From a virus, in IMG/VR virus record IMGVR_UViG_3300042544_004687, positions 1 to 26,166 of that record: DNA of 26,166 nt; one strand, given 5' to 3'. Made by a program: the position numbers and the translations under genes. The notes under the pieces were generated by a model. It was not told where the DNA came from. It made no database searches and worked only from the letters and a program-made list of their open reading frames with translations. Positions 1 to 6,875 of this stretch are shown in pieces. Within the stretch, counting starts at the first letter, position 1; the number at the start of each line of letters is the position of its first letter.

Positions 1-286
1 TCATTTGACAAGTAGCTTTAAAAGCCTCTATATCACTTTTGTCTAGCATAAACCATTCACCTAATAACTTTAACCCATCTTCAGGGTTATTCTTTTTATG
101 TTTAAAATAGTTATGCATTACCGATTCTACACCTGGAGCAATACTTGATTCATACGAATCTACTAACACCATCTTATAAGGATTTCCTGTTTGTAGGTTT
201 TTAAGTCTTCTCTCAGGGGATTGTTTGGTGAATCCGATTTTATAAATACTTGTACCTTCTATATTTACTAAATAGACATATTTCAT
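1..286 (-). CDS. T5orf172/Mug113-type GIY-YIG-like protein, 3' end cut by window
   Basis: The minus-strand frame opens at an ATG at 286 and stays open to the window edge, giving at least 95 residues, so the C-terminus is missing. It begins MKYVYLVNIEG and continues with YKIGFT, then a P-x-x-RL-x-x-LQTGNP segment, a Glu about 20 residues later (GVESVMHNYF) and GEWFML. This layout (two N-terminal Tyr/Val strands, KIG, an Arg helix, then a Glu and GEWF) is typical of the T5orf172/Mug113 branch of the GIY-YIG nuclease superfamily, common in large phages. Members are presumed DNA nucleases, but most are untested, and a homing or host-DNA role cannot be chosen from sequence. No host-type promoter was seen just upstream, so it may be read through from the 118-aa gene, 39 nt away. 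Confidence 0.82.
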   Translation of the reverse strand, partial: MKYVYLVNIEGTSIYKIGFTKQSPERRLKNLQTGNPYKMVLVDSYESSIAPGVESVMHNYFKHKKNNPEDGLKLLGEWFMLDKSDIEAFKATCQM

Positions 287-325
287 AATTTGAAATGTAT
301 CAAATTATGTCAGCAAAATAAATAG

Positions 326-682
326 TTATTGTTTTGATGAATTATCATAGAAATATCTATAATCCTCTTTAAAGTCAATATTTTCTAAACTAGGAAATAC
401 TAAATTTAAATATGGAAACATCTTTATTAATACACTATTTACTTTTTTGGTAATTGAATATATTTCCAACCAAGCGTAAATCTTATTATTATAAGAAAGA
501 TAACACCTACTCCCCTTATTGGATTTTGGGAGTTCAGAAACAACTCTCTCATAAAATAAGTCTGACTCTTTAAGTGAGTTTAAAAAAACTATATGTTCAG
601 ACCAATGTTTTTCATTGTCCATATGAATAACTATATCCCTACTTTTGGACTCTGAAATCTCTCTTATAATATCTTTTTCCAT
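326..682 (-). CDS. Unknown 118-aa protein with possible capsid-targeting-like N-terminus
   Basis: I do not recognise this protein. It is 118 aa with mixed charge and no membrane segment. The middle is rich in aromatic residues (CYLSYNNKIYAWLEIYS) and reads like a small alpha/beta fold. Its start, MEKDIIREISESKS, shares the IIRE core with the N-termini of the genes at 3931-4155 and 5661-6113, and is followed by an (I/L)-x-E site (ISE then Ser12). A TAGCTTTG box at 708-715 lies 25 nt upstream and could be the -7 element of a Bacteroidota-type promoter, without a clear -33 partner. The plus-strand gene at 766 diverges from it. Coding status is supported by a full-length frame in a tight intergenic setting; function is unknown. 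Confidence 0.7.
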   Translation of the reverse strand: MEKDIIREISESKSRDIVIHMDNEKHWSEHIVFLNSLKESDLFYERVVSELPKSNKGSRCYLSYNNKIYAWLEIYSITKKVNSVLIKMFPYLNLVFPSLENIDFKEDYRYFYDNSSKQ

Positions 683-707
683 AGTTATAAATAAATTTAA
701 ATTTTTT

Positions 708-715
708 CAAAGCTA
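708..715 (-). promoter_or_regulatory. Possible -7 element (TAGCTTTG) for the 118-aa gene
   Basis: On the minus strand TAGCTTTG matches the Bacteroidota -7 consensus TAnnTTTG, 25 nt before the ATG at 682. At the expected -33 distance there is only a T-run without the TTG core, so the call is weak. It sits back to back with the better plus-strand promoter at 722-753. Confidence 0.35.
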
Positions 716-721
716 TATGAA

Positions 722-753
722 TTTGCTTTTAGTAAAAAAAAGAATTATATTTA
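722..753 (+). promoter_or_regulatory. Bacteroidota-type promoter for the 81-aa plus-strand gene
   Basis: TTTG (722-725), 20 nt, then TATATTTA (746-753). This matches TTTG-N19/20-TAnnTTTG except for the last base of the -7 box. The ATG is 12 nt downstream, so the leader would be very short. Confidence 0.5.
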
Positions 754-765
754 TAAAAAAAAGTT

Positions 766-1011
766 ATGAAAGAGAATCAAGAAAATGAGTTGTTAGATAT
801 GGACTCTACAGATACAGTGTTTGATTCTGAAATTTCAGATTTGAACCATTTAATAAACACAATATTAGATTACTACTCTTTTAGTCAAATAGAAGAAGGG
901 GATGAATGGAAGAAAGGTACAAGTCATGAGAACAAAGCTGTACCTGAGGATGTAAATGAATTGGTTGGATTGGCTTTTAAGACTCAGCTCAAAAAATTTA
1001 TAAAAAAATAA
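766..1011 (+). CDS. Unknown acidic 81-aa protein
   Basis: This is one of only two genes on the plus strand. The 81-aa product is acidic in its first half (MKENQENELLDMDSTD, then several Asp/Glu) and ends in a basic KKFIKK tail. It has no Cys, no membrane segment and no motif I recognise; it reads as mostly helical. It has its own likely promoter at 722-753 and its stop codon runs directly into a bidirectional hairpin terminator at 1011-1031, so it forms a complete single-gene transcription unit, convergent with the unfoldase operon. That neat packaging is the main support for it being real. A small host-takeover protein is possible but not shown. Confidence 0.68.
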   Translation: MKENQENELLDMDSTDTVFDSEISDLNHLINTILDYYSFSQIEEGDEWKKGTSHENKAVPEDVNELVGLAFKTQLKKFIKK

Positions 1012-1031
1012 AGCCTAATTTATTTAGGCTT
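1011..1031. terminator. Bidirectional hairpin terminator between convergent genes
   Basis: AAGCCTAA (1011-1018), loop TTTAT, TTAGGCTT (1024-1031): a perfect 8-bp stem. The minus strand continues into a T-rich run (complement of the A-run at 1002-1010) and the plus strand into TTTTTT shortly after. The stem overlaps the stop codons of both converging genes. Confidence 0.8.
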
Positions 1032-1572
1032 CTATGTTTTTTCCCTCTTTTACTGTATAAATGACTTCTTCAAATATGCAAGTCATTATATCTAATAATG
1101 TAAATTTCACCTTTTTATCAAAACTAAATTCATCACCTTTGTAGATGAGGTTTTCATCTATTACCACAGGTAAATCACCCAACTTATCAAAACCATCCTC
1201 ATCATCTTTGATGTCTTCCATTTTTATTTCAGGAAGTATATATATATACTCATCATCATCCATAAAATCATCTGATTCTATTCTAAAACTTTTATAGAAA
1301 GTTATATTTGACATCCGTCTATCTAATTTAGTTGAGGTAGAGAAAGCTCTTGCAACCTCATACTCTTCTGAAAAATAATCGCCAATAAACTTTTTCAATC
1401 CGTATAAAGCATGTACTAACTCAGATAGCGTAATACCACTTTCTAAGGTGGTATTAAAAGCTAGTAACTGAGTTAGGTAATCATTTAAATCACCAACATC
1501 TTTTGTTGATATTAAATTACCTTCTAGGTAAAATTGGGAATCTTTTCCTATTTTTAAAATTTCTTCTGCCAT
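1024..1572 (-). CDS. Unknown 182-aa protein tightly linked to the Clp-like unfoldase
   Basis: The protein has 182 residues, is acidic, and has no membrane segment or recognisable domain. The central part carries an Asp/Glu-rich stretch (DDFMDDDEYIYILPEIKMEDIKDDEDG). The ATG follows the stop codon of the ClpC-like ATPase by only 4 nt, so both are almost certainly translated from one message and probably at linked levels. Genes so placed after AAA+ unfoldases are often adaptors, substrates or inhibitors; I infer a partner role from position alone. It is not a ClpP: there is no Ser-His-Asp pattern or protease-like sequence. The hairpin at 1011-1031 ends the unit. Confidence 0.8.
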   Translation of the reverse strand: MAEEILKIGKDSQFYLEGNLISTKDVGDLNDYLTQLLAFNTTLESGITLSELVHALYGLKKFIGDYFSEEYEVARAFSTSTKLDRRMSNITFYKSFRIESDDFMDDDEYIYILPEIKMEDIKDDEDGFDKLGDLPVVIDENLIYKGDEFSFDKKVKFTLLDIMTCIFEEVIYTVKEGKNIEA

Positions 1573-1576
1573 ATAA

Positions 1577-3589
1577 TTATGATTTTGTTACAACCACATT
1601 ACCTTTTTTATCTAAACTTAATTTAATAGTAGCTCCTTCTGCAGGATTTTCAATCAACAAGAATTTTGCTATTGGAGTTTCTATGTAAGTCGTTATTGCT
1701 CTTTTAAGAGGTCTAGCGCCGTAATCTCTATCATACCCAACTGATGCTAAGAATTTTTTAACAGCAAGACTTACTGACAACTTGTATCCTTTTTCTTGAA
1801 GTCTTTTGATAAGTTTTGTAAGTTCTAAATCAATTACACTCAAAACATCTTCATCATTTATTGGCTTGAATACTACTTTTTCATCTATCCTATTGATTAA
1901 CTCTGGTTTGAATTTCTTTTTTAGCTCACCCATTACCATATCTGTCACATCATATTCCGCAGATGAAGTTATGAAGCCCATTCTCTTTTCTGTCAATATT
2001 TTTTCTGTACCAATATTAGAAGTTAGTATAATAATAGTGTTTTTGAAATTAACTTCTTTTCCTGAAGAATCTGTAAGTTTTCCTTCGTCCAATATTTGCA
2101 ATAAGATATTAAATAAATCTGGGTGAGCTTTTTCTATCTCGTCAAATAAAACAATAGAATAAGGTCTATTTTTAATCTTTTCTGTCAATATACCTTTTTC
2201 TTCATATCCAACATATCCTGGAGGTGCACCTATTAATTTACTAACACTTATTTTCTCCATATATTCAGACATATCAAATCTAATAAAAGATTCTTCTGTA
2301 TCAAACATAAACTTTGCAAGTGTTTTAGCTAAATATGTTTTACCAACACCTGTAGAACCTAAAAACAAAAATGATGCAATCGGCTTTTCTGGGTCTTGTA
2401 TACCTATCCTTGACCTATGAATAGCATCGACAATTTTCTCAACAGCCTCATTTTGACCTATAACTTTTTCTTTCAGAAACTTATCAAGCTTAATCAGTTT
2501 AATATTTTCAGAGTCAGTAAGTTTGCTCAATGGAATTCCTGTATGTTTTGATACAACTCTTGCGACATCTTCAATTTCAATTGGAATCCTAGATTGTTTT
2601 AATTGTTCTTTCCATTTTATATTCTCCTGCTCTATTAAAGCTAGAATAGTTCTTTGTTTATCTCTGTATATAGCTGCATTTTCATAATCTTGTTTTTTTG
2701 CGGCTATCTCTTTTCTATCAACTATTTCAGACATTTCTGCCTCAAGTTTCTTGAGAGAGTCTGGAATTTTAATTTTATGAAGCTTAACGCTAGCGCCAAC
2801 CTCATCCATTAAATCCAATGCTTTGTCTGGAAAATTTCTATCCGTAATATATCTATCAGATACATCTATACAATTCTTTAATATTTCATCAGAATAAAAT
2901 ACGCCATGAAAATCTTCATATTTTATTTTTACCTGATTTAATATCTCATGTGTTTCCTCTTTTGTAGGAATATTGATATATACTTTTTGAAACCTTCTTT
3001 CGAGGGCACTATCGTTTTCTATCACTTTCTTATACTCATCTAATGTAGTTGCTCCTATGCACCTCATTTCACCTCTAGCTAAAGCTGGCTTAATAATATT
3101 TGCAGCATCCATAGACCCTGACGCACTACCTGCACCAATTACGTTATGAATTTCATCAATGAATATAATAATATCTGGATTTTTTTGAACCTCCTTCATT
3201 ATCTCGTCCATTCTCTGCTCGAAATCACCACGATACTTTGTTCCAGAAATTATAGAAGTAATGTTTAACTCTATAATTTTTTTATTAGCCAAAGACCTAT
3301 CAACTTTTTTTTGATATATCCTTAATGCCAGTCCTTCTGCAATAGCTGTTTTTCCGACACCAGGTTCACCAACCAAAATTGGATTGTTCTTCTTCCTTTT
3401 ATTTAGAATTTCAATCGTTTGGTCGATTTCATCCTCTCTTCCGATTACGGGATCTAATTTTCCTGACACTGCCAACTTTGTTAAATCTTTCCCAAACTTG
3501 TCTAAGTTTGGCGTTGGGCTATTTGTTTTTTTTATCTTATCTTGACCTGCATCATCATCTTCATGGTCAAAAGGTTTTTGTTTTTCCAT
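1577..3589 (-). CDS. ClpA/ClpC-like double AAA+ protein unfoldase without the usual N-domain
   Basis: A 670-aa ATP-driven unfoldase with two AAA+ modules. D1 has Walker A GEPGVGKT (74-81), pore loop KYRGDFE (118-124), Walker B IIFIDEIHN (about 141-149) and an Arg-finger ERR (197-199). A short UVR-like coiled linker follows (about 282-325), as in ClpC/ClpE rather than the long ClpB M-domain. D2 has Walker A GSTGVGKT (411-418), pore loop GYVGYEE (458-464), Walker B IVLFDEIEKA (479-488) and sensor-2 GARPLKR (624-630). An MGF tripeptide (537-539) sits where ClpC/ClpA carry the ClpP-docking loop (VGF/IGL), so docking to host ClpP is plausible. The two-repeat Clp N-domain is absent: only about 30 polar residues precede D1. 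A promoter lies at 3609-3640. A phage role in remodelling or degrading proteins is inferred. Confidence 0.95.
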   Translation of the reverse strand: MEKQKPFDHEDDDAGQDKIKKTNSPTPNLDKFGKDLTKLAVSGKLDPVIGREDEIDQTIEILNKRKKNNPILVGEPGVGKTAIAEGLALRIYQKKVDRSLANKKIIELNITSIISGTKYRGDFEQRMDEIMKEVQKNPDIIIFIDEIHNVIGAGSASGSMDAANIIKPALARGEMRCIGATTLDEYKKVIENDSALERRFQKVYINIPTKEETHEILNQVKIKYEDFHGVFYSDEILKNCIDVSDRYITDRNFPDKALDLMDEVGASVKLHKIKIPDSLKKLEAEMSEIVDRKEIAAKKQDYENAAIYRDKQRTILALIEQENIKWKEQLKQSRIPIEIEDVARVVSKHTGIPLSKLTDSENIKLIKLDKFLKEKVIGQNEAVEKIVDAIHRSRIGIQDPEKPIASFLFLGSTGVGKTYLAKTLAKFMFDTEESFIRFDMSEYMEKISVSKLIGAPPGYVGYEEKGILTEKIKNRPYSIVLFDEIEKAHPDLFNILLQILDEGKLTDSSGKEVNFKNTIIILTSNIGTEKILTEKRMGFITSSAEYDVTDMVMGELKKKFKPELINRIDEKVVFKPINDEDVLSVIDLELTKLIKRLQEKGYKLSVSLAVKKFLASVGYDRDYGARPLKRAITTYIETPIAKFLLIENPAEGATIKLSLDKKGNVVVTKS

Positions 3590-3608
3590 CTTTTAATTTG
3601 TGATTATG

Positions 3609-3640
3609 CAAATATAAGCATTTGACATTAGAAAATCAAC
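3609..3640 (-). promoter_or_regulatory. Bacteroidota-type promoter for the Clp-like gene
   Basis: On the minus strand GTTG, 20 nt, TATATTTG, with the -7 box at 3609-3616, leaving 19 nt to the ATG at 3589. The -7 box is an exact TAnnTTTG match; the -33 site keeps the TTG core. Confidence 0.6.
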
Positions 3641-3641
3641 A

Positions 3642-3656
3642 AAAGGTCAGTCCTTT
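3642..3656 (-). terminator. Weak hairpin over the stop codon of the 69-aa gene
   Basis: AAAGG / CCTTT, 5-bp stem with a 5-nt loop containing the TGA stop, followed on the minus strand by a short T-rich stretch. It lies just upstream of the Clp promoter. Short stem, so low confidence. Confidence 0.3.
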
Positions 3657-3856
3657 ATTTTTTTATTTACCAATTCAATGAATATTATGTCTTCATTCTT
3701 CTCACTTACTCTAATTGCGGAAATATCGTAATTTTCTGTAGAATACACTTTTCTTACTTTATCCCAAATAGCGTCAAAACCCTCATCGTCAATCTCTTTA
3801 GAAGTAACTTCGAGCACTATTTTCTCTAATGTCTTTTGTACAACTCTCATATTCAT
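3647..3856 (-). CDS. Unknown 69-aa protein
   Basis: A small protein of 69 aa with alternating charged and hydrophobic residues (MNMRVVQKTLEKIVLEVTSKE at the start), likely one helix followed by a small sheet. No Cys, membrane segment or known motif. A TAATTTTG box at 3882-3889 lies 25 nt before the ATG. It stands alone between the 74-aa gene and the Clp promoter. I cannot assign a function. Confidence 0.65.
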   Translation of the reverse strand: MNMRVVQKTLEKIVLEVTSKEIDDEGFDAIWDKVRKVYSTENYDISAIRVSEKNEDIIFIELVNKKIKD

Positions 3857-3881
3857 TTGTATTTAACAATAAATAATCAAG

Positions 3882-3889
3882 CAAAATTA
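3882..3889 (-). promoter_or_regulatory. Possible -7 element (TAATTTTG) for the 69-aa gene
   Basis: Exact TAnnTTTG match on the minus strand, 25 nt before the ATG at 3856, but without a TTG at the -33 distance. Confidence 0.35.
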
Positions 3890-3930
3890 CAAAGCAAAGG
3901 TTTTTAATAAAATTGAATTATTTTTTTAAT

Positions 3931-4155
3931 TCATTCCTCAGTTTTATCTTCATCTTCTGAGATTGGAATGTCTTCATCTGTTTCAAATTCTAAATCATTC
4001 CAAAAATCTATTTCAGTTGGTGTATTTGGGTTTTTTTTATCATATTTTGGAAACCTAGTTCCGTCTGTAGAATATATATCAGCCTTATAGAAAGCCATGT
4101 TTCCATATTCAGATAATATCTCTCTTATTATTTTCCTTAAAGCAAAATTCCCCAT
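3931..4155 (-). CDS. Unknown 74-aa protein with possible capsid-targeting-like N-terminus; start codon in a palindrome
   Basis: The 74-aa product starts MGNFALRKIIREILSEYGN, very like MKNLRKIIREMIEE of the gene at 5661-6113. The helix is followed by an L-S-E site (14-16). The rest is polar, with an acidic C-terminal tail (EFETDEDIPISEDEDKTEE). I recognise no domain. It lies 39 nt after the stop of the membrane protein and has no host-type promoter of its own, so it may be co-transcribed. The ATG and first codons lie inside a perfect 34-bp palindrome (4145-4178), which would hide the start codon in an RNA stem. A packaged or head-associated role is an inference from the N-terminus. Confidence 0.75.
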   Translation of the reverse strand: MGNFALRKIIREILSEYGNMAFYKADIYSTDGTRFPKYDKKNPNTPTEIDFWNDLEFETDEDIPISEDEDKTEE

Positions 4156-4178
4156 ATTTATATAAATATGGGGAATTT
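4145..4178. promoter_or_regulatory. Perfect 34-bp palindrome spanning a start codon
   Basis: The half-site AAATTCCCCATATTTAT is followed directly by its exact reverse complement, so all 34 bases are self-complementary. On the minus strand the right half holds the ATG (4155-4153) and codons 2-4 of the 74-aa gene. As RNA it could fold into a stem with a small A/U tip, burying the start codon. As DNA it could be a two-fold site for a dimeric protein. It contains TATAAATA directly before the ATG. It lacks a strong T-run, so a simple terminator is less likely. Confidence 0.75.
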
Positions 4179-4194
4179 CTAAATTTTGGATATT

Positions 4195-5622
4195 TTATTC
4201 TGAAGATAATACCTTAAAGATACCTTTAGCAACAGCATATTCTTTGGCTACCCTTCTATCTGAACCATTCATATCTGTTACTTTTAATAGATTACAAATT
4301 GTCAAGAAATCCAAAACCTCTTTGTCTTCATGTTCTATTCCTCTTGAGTTTAAGTCTTCTACAAACTTAGAATAGTGAGGTAATGTGTCGCCCACATTTA
4401 AAGTGCCATTCATATAAAGAGATTCTAAAAACAATTGATACTTTTCATTTGTTTGTATTCCTTGCAACTTAATATCATTAAGTATTTGAACAGCTTCAGT
4501 AGAACTTATTGAATCACCTGAGTTTTGTTGGATAAATTCACCCTCTTCGTTAGATTTATATTCTATTTTTTCTTCATCTACTTTTTCAACCTCCACTTCC
4601 TCTGCTAATTCCAAAACAGGCTGTTCTTCAATTTCAATAATTTCCAATTGTGGTTCATCCTCTTTTTCATCACTATATTCACTAGGTAAAAGAAATTCTA
4701 TATTAGAATCTAAATCTCCTTCTAAGTCAGCGCTTTTATCGCTTTCTAATTGTTCTTCTATAACCTCATCTTCTTCTTTTTTTCTTGGGACAATATCAGC
4801 TAAATTTTTTATTCCAGCTCTCTCAAGTGTTATGTTTGTTGCAAGAACCAAACATACTGCCATAGGATCAAAAACAAATATCAAAAGCAATATAAAAAAG
4901 TTTACAACAGAATCCATGCTAGACCCTGTCAGTTTAGCAATATATTTTAATGGACCAACCTCGCTTGCTACATCGTTATTTTTTAAACCTAATATTTCCG
5001 TATCTAGTTTTGCAATTTCATCATTTTTTGTTTGTATTTTTTGACCTAAATCATCTGTTTCTGTTATAACTCTAGCTACTTCAGAGTTTGATTGATTTAT
5101 TTGTTCTTCAACCCTCTTTGCTATATTTGCTCTCCCTTTGCTATATAAACTATCAACCCTAGACTCTTGCTGACTTCTTAAAGTAATCAAAGACTGAACT
5201 CTATCTTGTTTTATTTTCTGATTCGATTCTAATCGTGCAATGTCATCTCGAATGATTTTTTTCTTTTGTTCAACTAATGCTATTTGCCCATCAATACTAT
5301 CTAACTTATTCGATGTTTCCGAATATGCGCTTGATAAAAAACCATAAATACCAGCACTTGTAATAAACATAATAGTTATCGTACCTATTGTTAAATAAGT
5401 TCTTAGTTTCCAATCTATTGTTTTCCAATGCCTGTGTAAAAAAGATGCTGTAACTAATTTAGAAAATTCTAAACTAGAAGCCATAATAATAACAGCCTCT
5501 TGAGCACCTCCAAATAACTTAGATAAACCCGTAACAGAAAAGAAAGCTGCTGCACCCGCCAAAGAAAAGGCAGATAACGCAACTAAGAACGGGAAAAAAT
5601 ATTGTTTAATTCTTTCTAACAT
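4195..5622 (-). CDS. Phage membrane protein with four hydrophobic segments and a long coiled coil
   Basis: The protein is 475 aa. Hydrophobic segments lie at about 8-31, 40-58 and 75-98, then a charged coiled coil (about 100-215, rich in Glu/Lys/Gln with leucine spacing), a fourth hydrophobic segment (about 239-263), a very acidic stretch (about 280-365) and a small C-terminal domain (about 375-475). The N-terminal LEFSKLVTASFLHRHWK and the overall layout recall an uncharacterised membrane protein seen in other large T4-like and marine phages; this is from memory, not a search. It probably sits in the host inner membrane; the acidic tail may be cytoplasmic. A consensus promoter at 5627-5657 ends only 4 nt before the ATG. 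Function unknown; roles in superinfection control or anchoring of replication or assembly are guesses. Confidence 0.88.
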   Translation of the reverse strand: MLERIKQYFFPFLVALSAFSLAGAAAFFSVTGLSKLFGGAQEAVIIMASSLEFSKLVTASFLHRHWKTIDWKLRTYLTIGTITIMFITSAGIYGFLSSAYSETSNKLDSIDGQIALVEQKKKIIRDDIARLESNQKIKQDRVQSLITLRSQQESRVDSLYSKGRANIAKRVEEQINQSNSEVARVITETDDLGQKIQTKNDEIAKLDTEILGLKNNDVASEVGPLKYIAKLTGSSMDSVVNFFILLLIFVFDPMAVCLVLATNITLERAGIKNLADIVPRKKEEDEVIEEQLESDKSADLEGDLDSNIEFLLPSEYSDEKEDEPQLEIIEIEEQPVLELAEEVEVEKVDEEKIEYKSNEEGEFIQQNSGDSISSTEAVQILNDIKLQGIQTNEKYQLFLESLYMNGTLNVGDTLPHYSKFVEDLNSRGIEHEDKEVLDFLTICNLLKVTDMNGSDRRVAKEYAVAKGIFKVLSSE

Positions 5623-5626
5623 AATA

Positions 5627-5657
5627 CAAAAATAATAATTAAATTGTTAAAATCAAA
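5627..5657 (-). promoter_or_regulatory. Consensus Bacteroidota promoter for the membrane protein, near-leaderless
   Basis: On the minus strand TTTG (5657-5654), exactly 19 nt, TATTTTTG (5634-5627). Only 4 nt separate the -7 box from the ATG at 5622, so transcription should begin at or next to the start codon. Confidence 0.72.
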
Positions 5658-5660
5658 AGA

Positions 5661-6113
5661 TTATTTTTCTCCTGGCTCAAGATTACTATGAGCATTGTCT
5701 CCCAAATCATGTTTACTCTTAAATTTCTTAATTAATTTTTCAAGAAAAGCAGTTGGTCTAGCTTGAACCTCTGAGTTTGGTTTTAAATCCCTAAGATGCT
5801 TTCTGGTCCAAATATTTATTTCCCCATCATCTAATATATAATCTTGATTATTATAATACCATCTGTCTTTATACCATAAATATAACGGATGTTGTTCACC
5901 ATAAGAATACGCAACATACATTTCACCGAGACCTCCTAAATCTTCTCCATAAGTATGAGAAGCAACAAAATTTTCTCTATTATTTACTTTTTCTGAAGCT
6001 TCTTTATTGGTAATTCTCTCTTCATCTATTTGCGCCTCATCCAACTCAACTTCTTTTGTATTAAGTTCGACTTCTTCAATCATTTCTCTAATTATCTTTC
6101 TAAGGTTTTTCAT
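5661..6113 (-). CDS. Unknown 150-aa protein with possible capsid-targeting-like N-terminus
   Basis: The 150-aa product begins MKNLRKIIREMIEEVE, sharing LRKIIRE with the 74-aa gene at 3931-4155. An L-D-E followed by Ala (24-27) in the next acidic stretch resembles a T4-type head-protease site. A Tyr/Trp-rich central region follows (YVAYSYGEQHPLYLWYKDRW, about 77-96), then a basic segment (FLEKLIKKFKSKH). I recognise no domain. It lies between the ssb terminator and the promoter of the membrane protein. No host-type promoter is visible; instead an AT-rich ATATTTATATATAAAC lies about 14-29 nt before the ATG. A virion-packaged protein is an inference. Confidence 0.8.
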   Translation of the reverse strand: MKNLRKIIREMIEEVELNTKEVELDEAQIDEERITNKEASEKVNNRENFVASHTYGEDLGGLGEMYVAYSYGEQHPLYLWYKDRWYYNNQDYILDDGEINIWTRKHLRDLKPNSEVQARPTAFLEKLIKKFKSKHDLGDNAHSNLEPGEK

Positions 6114-6140
6114 TTAAAAAAGAGTTTATATATAAATATT

Positions 6141-6176
6141 CAACAAAAAACAAAACCCACCTAGTTAGGTGGGTTT
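6141..6176 (-). terminator. Rho-independent terminator after ssb
   Basis: AAACCCACC (6153-6161), loop TAGTTA, GGTGGGTTT (6168-6176), a perfect GC-rich 9-bp stem, followed on the minus strand by TTTTGTTTTTTG. Confidence 0.9.
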
Positions 6177-6201
6177 GAGAATAACAACACAAATTGTTTT
6201 A

Positions 6202-6681
6202 TTAGAATGGCATATCCTCGTCTACTGTGTTAGAAACTAAATTGTTGCTAGTTGCAGTTGCAGTTGCAGGCTCTGCTACATATTGTTGACTTTGCTGTCT
6301 TGCTGCTTCTGTTGACTCAGCAGTAGGCACGCTAGATGTTGATGATACTGAACTTCCATTTGAAAGAATTTTAATTTCAGAACCAGCTATTTTTGTTCTA
6401 TATTGTTTAACACCATCTTTTTCGTAAGAATCTGTTCTTAACTCCCCACAGATGTATAACAACATACCTTTCTTTACATAATTACCACAAAACTGCGCTG
6501 TGTCACCCCAAAATTCTACATTGTGCCACTCAGTCTTGCTTTCTTTCTCCCCGTTTTGTTTCTTATAAGTCTTATTTGTTGCTAAAACAACTCTTGCGAC
6601 TTTTTTGTCATTTTCTAAATGTCTAAGCTCTACGTCTTTTCCTACATTTCCAATTAACTTTACTTCATTTAAACCGTCCAT
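6202..6681 (-). CDS. ssb: Single-stranded DNA-binding protein
   Basis: A bacterial-type SSB of 159 aa. The OB-fold covers about 1-110, with the family signatures NEVKLIGNVGKDVELR, WHNVEFWGDTAQF and KKGMLLYICGELRTDSYEKDG. A Ser/Thr/Ala/Gln-rich flexible linker follows (about 110-152), then the acidic tip DEDMPF, close to the bacterial DDDIPF tail that recruits replication and repair partners. It should coat ssDNA as a tetramer during phage replication. T4-like phages usually carry the unrelated gp32, so a host-like SSB points to acquisition from a bacterium. It is transcribed alone from 6742-6774 to the terminator at 6141-6176 and diverges from the 375-aa gene. Confidence 0.97.
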   Translation of the reverse strand: MDGLNEVKLIGNVGKDVELRHLENDKKVARVVLATNKTYKKQNGEKESKTEWHNVEFWGDTAQFCGNYVKKGMLLYICGELRTDSYEKDGVKQYRTKIAGSEIKILSNGSSVSSTSSVPTAESTEAARQQSQQYVAEPATATATSNNLVSNTVDEDMPF

Positions 6682-6741
6682 AACTTTACTTTTTTGAATT
6701 AATTAAATACTCTACACTAAACATTGGTTGTTAATCTTATA

Positions 6742-6774
6742 CAAATATAATCATTTTATGGTATAAAAATCAAG
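6742..6774 (-). promoter_or_regulatory. Bacteroidota-type promoter for ssb
   Basis: On the minus strand CTTG (6774-6771), 21 nt, TATATTTG (6749-6742), with 60 nt to the ATG at 6681. The -7 box is an exact consensus match. Confidence 0.65.
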
Positions 6775-6856
6775 AAAAAAAACTTTTTTTTCAACACAAT
6801 GTTGATAATTAATAAAAAGCATATTGATTATAAAAAAAACAAATTTTTATTCTATT

Positions 6857-6864
6857 TATAAATA
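6857..6864 (+). promoter_or_regulatory. TATAAATA element before the 375-aa gene
   Basis: No TTG/TAnnTTTG pair is seen before this gene. Instead TATAAATA, identical to the T4 late -10 box, lies 11 nt before the ATG at 6876. In DNA this AT-rich the motif arises often by chance, so it is only a candidate for a different promoter class. Confidence 0.25.
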
Positions 6865-6875
6865 AAACATTAAAA

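Noticed and set aside
1503-2126. Plus-strand open frames opposite the Clp-like gene and other long genes
   Set aside because: They lie wholly opposite strongly supported coding sequence, have low-complexity Phe/Ser/Ile-rich translations and no promoter or terminator context.
1577-3589. ClpB-type disaggregase
   Set aside because: The linker is short and UVR-like instead of the long ClpB middle domain, and an MGF tripeptide sits in the ClpP-docking position.
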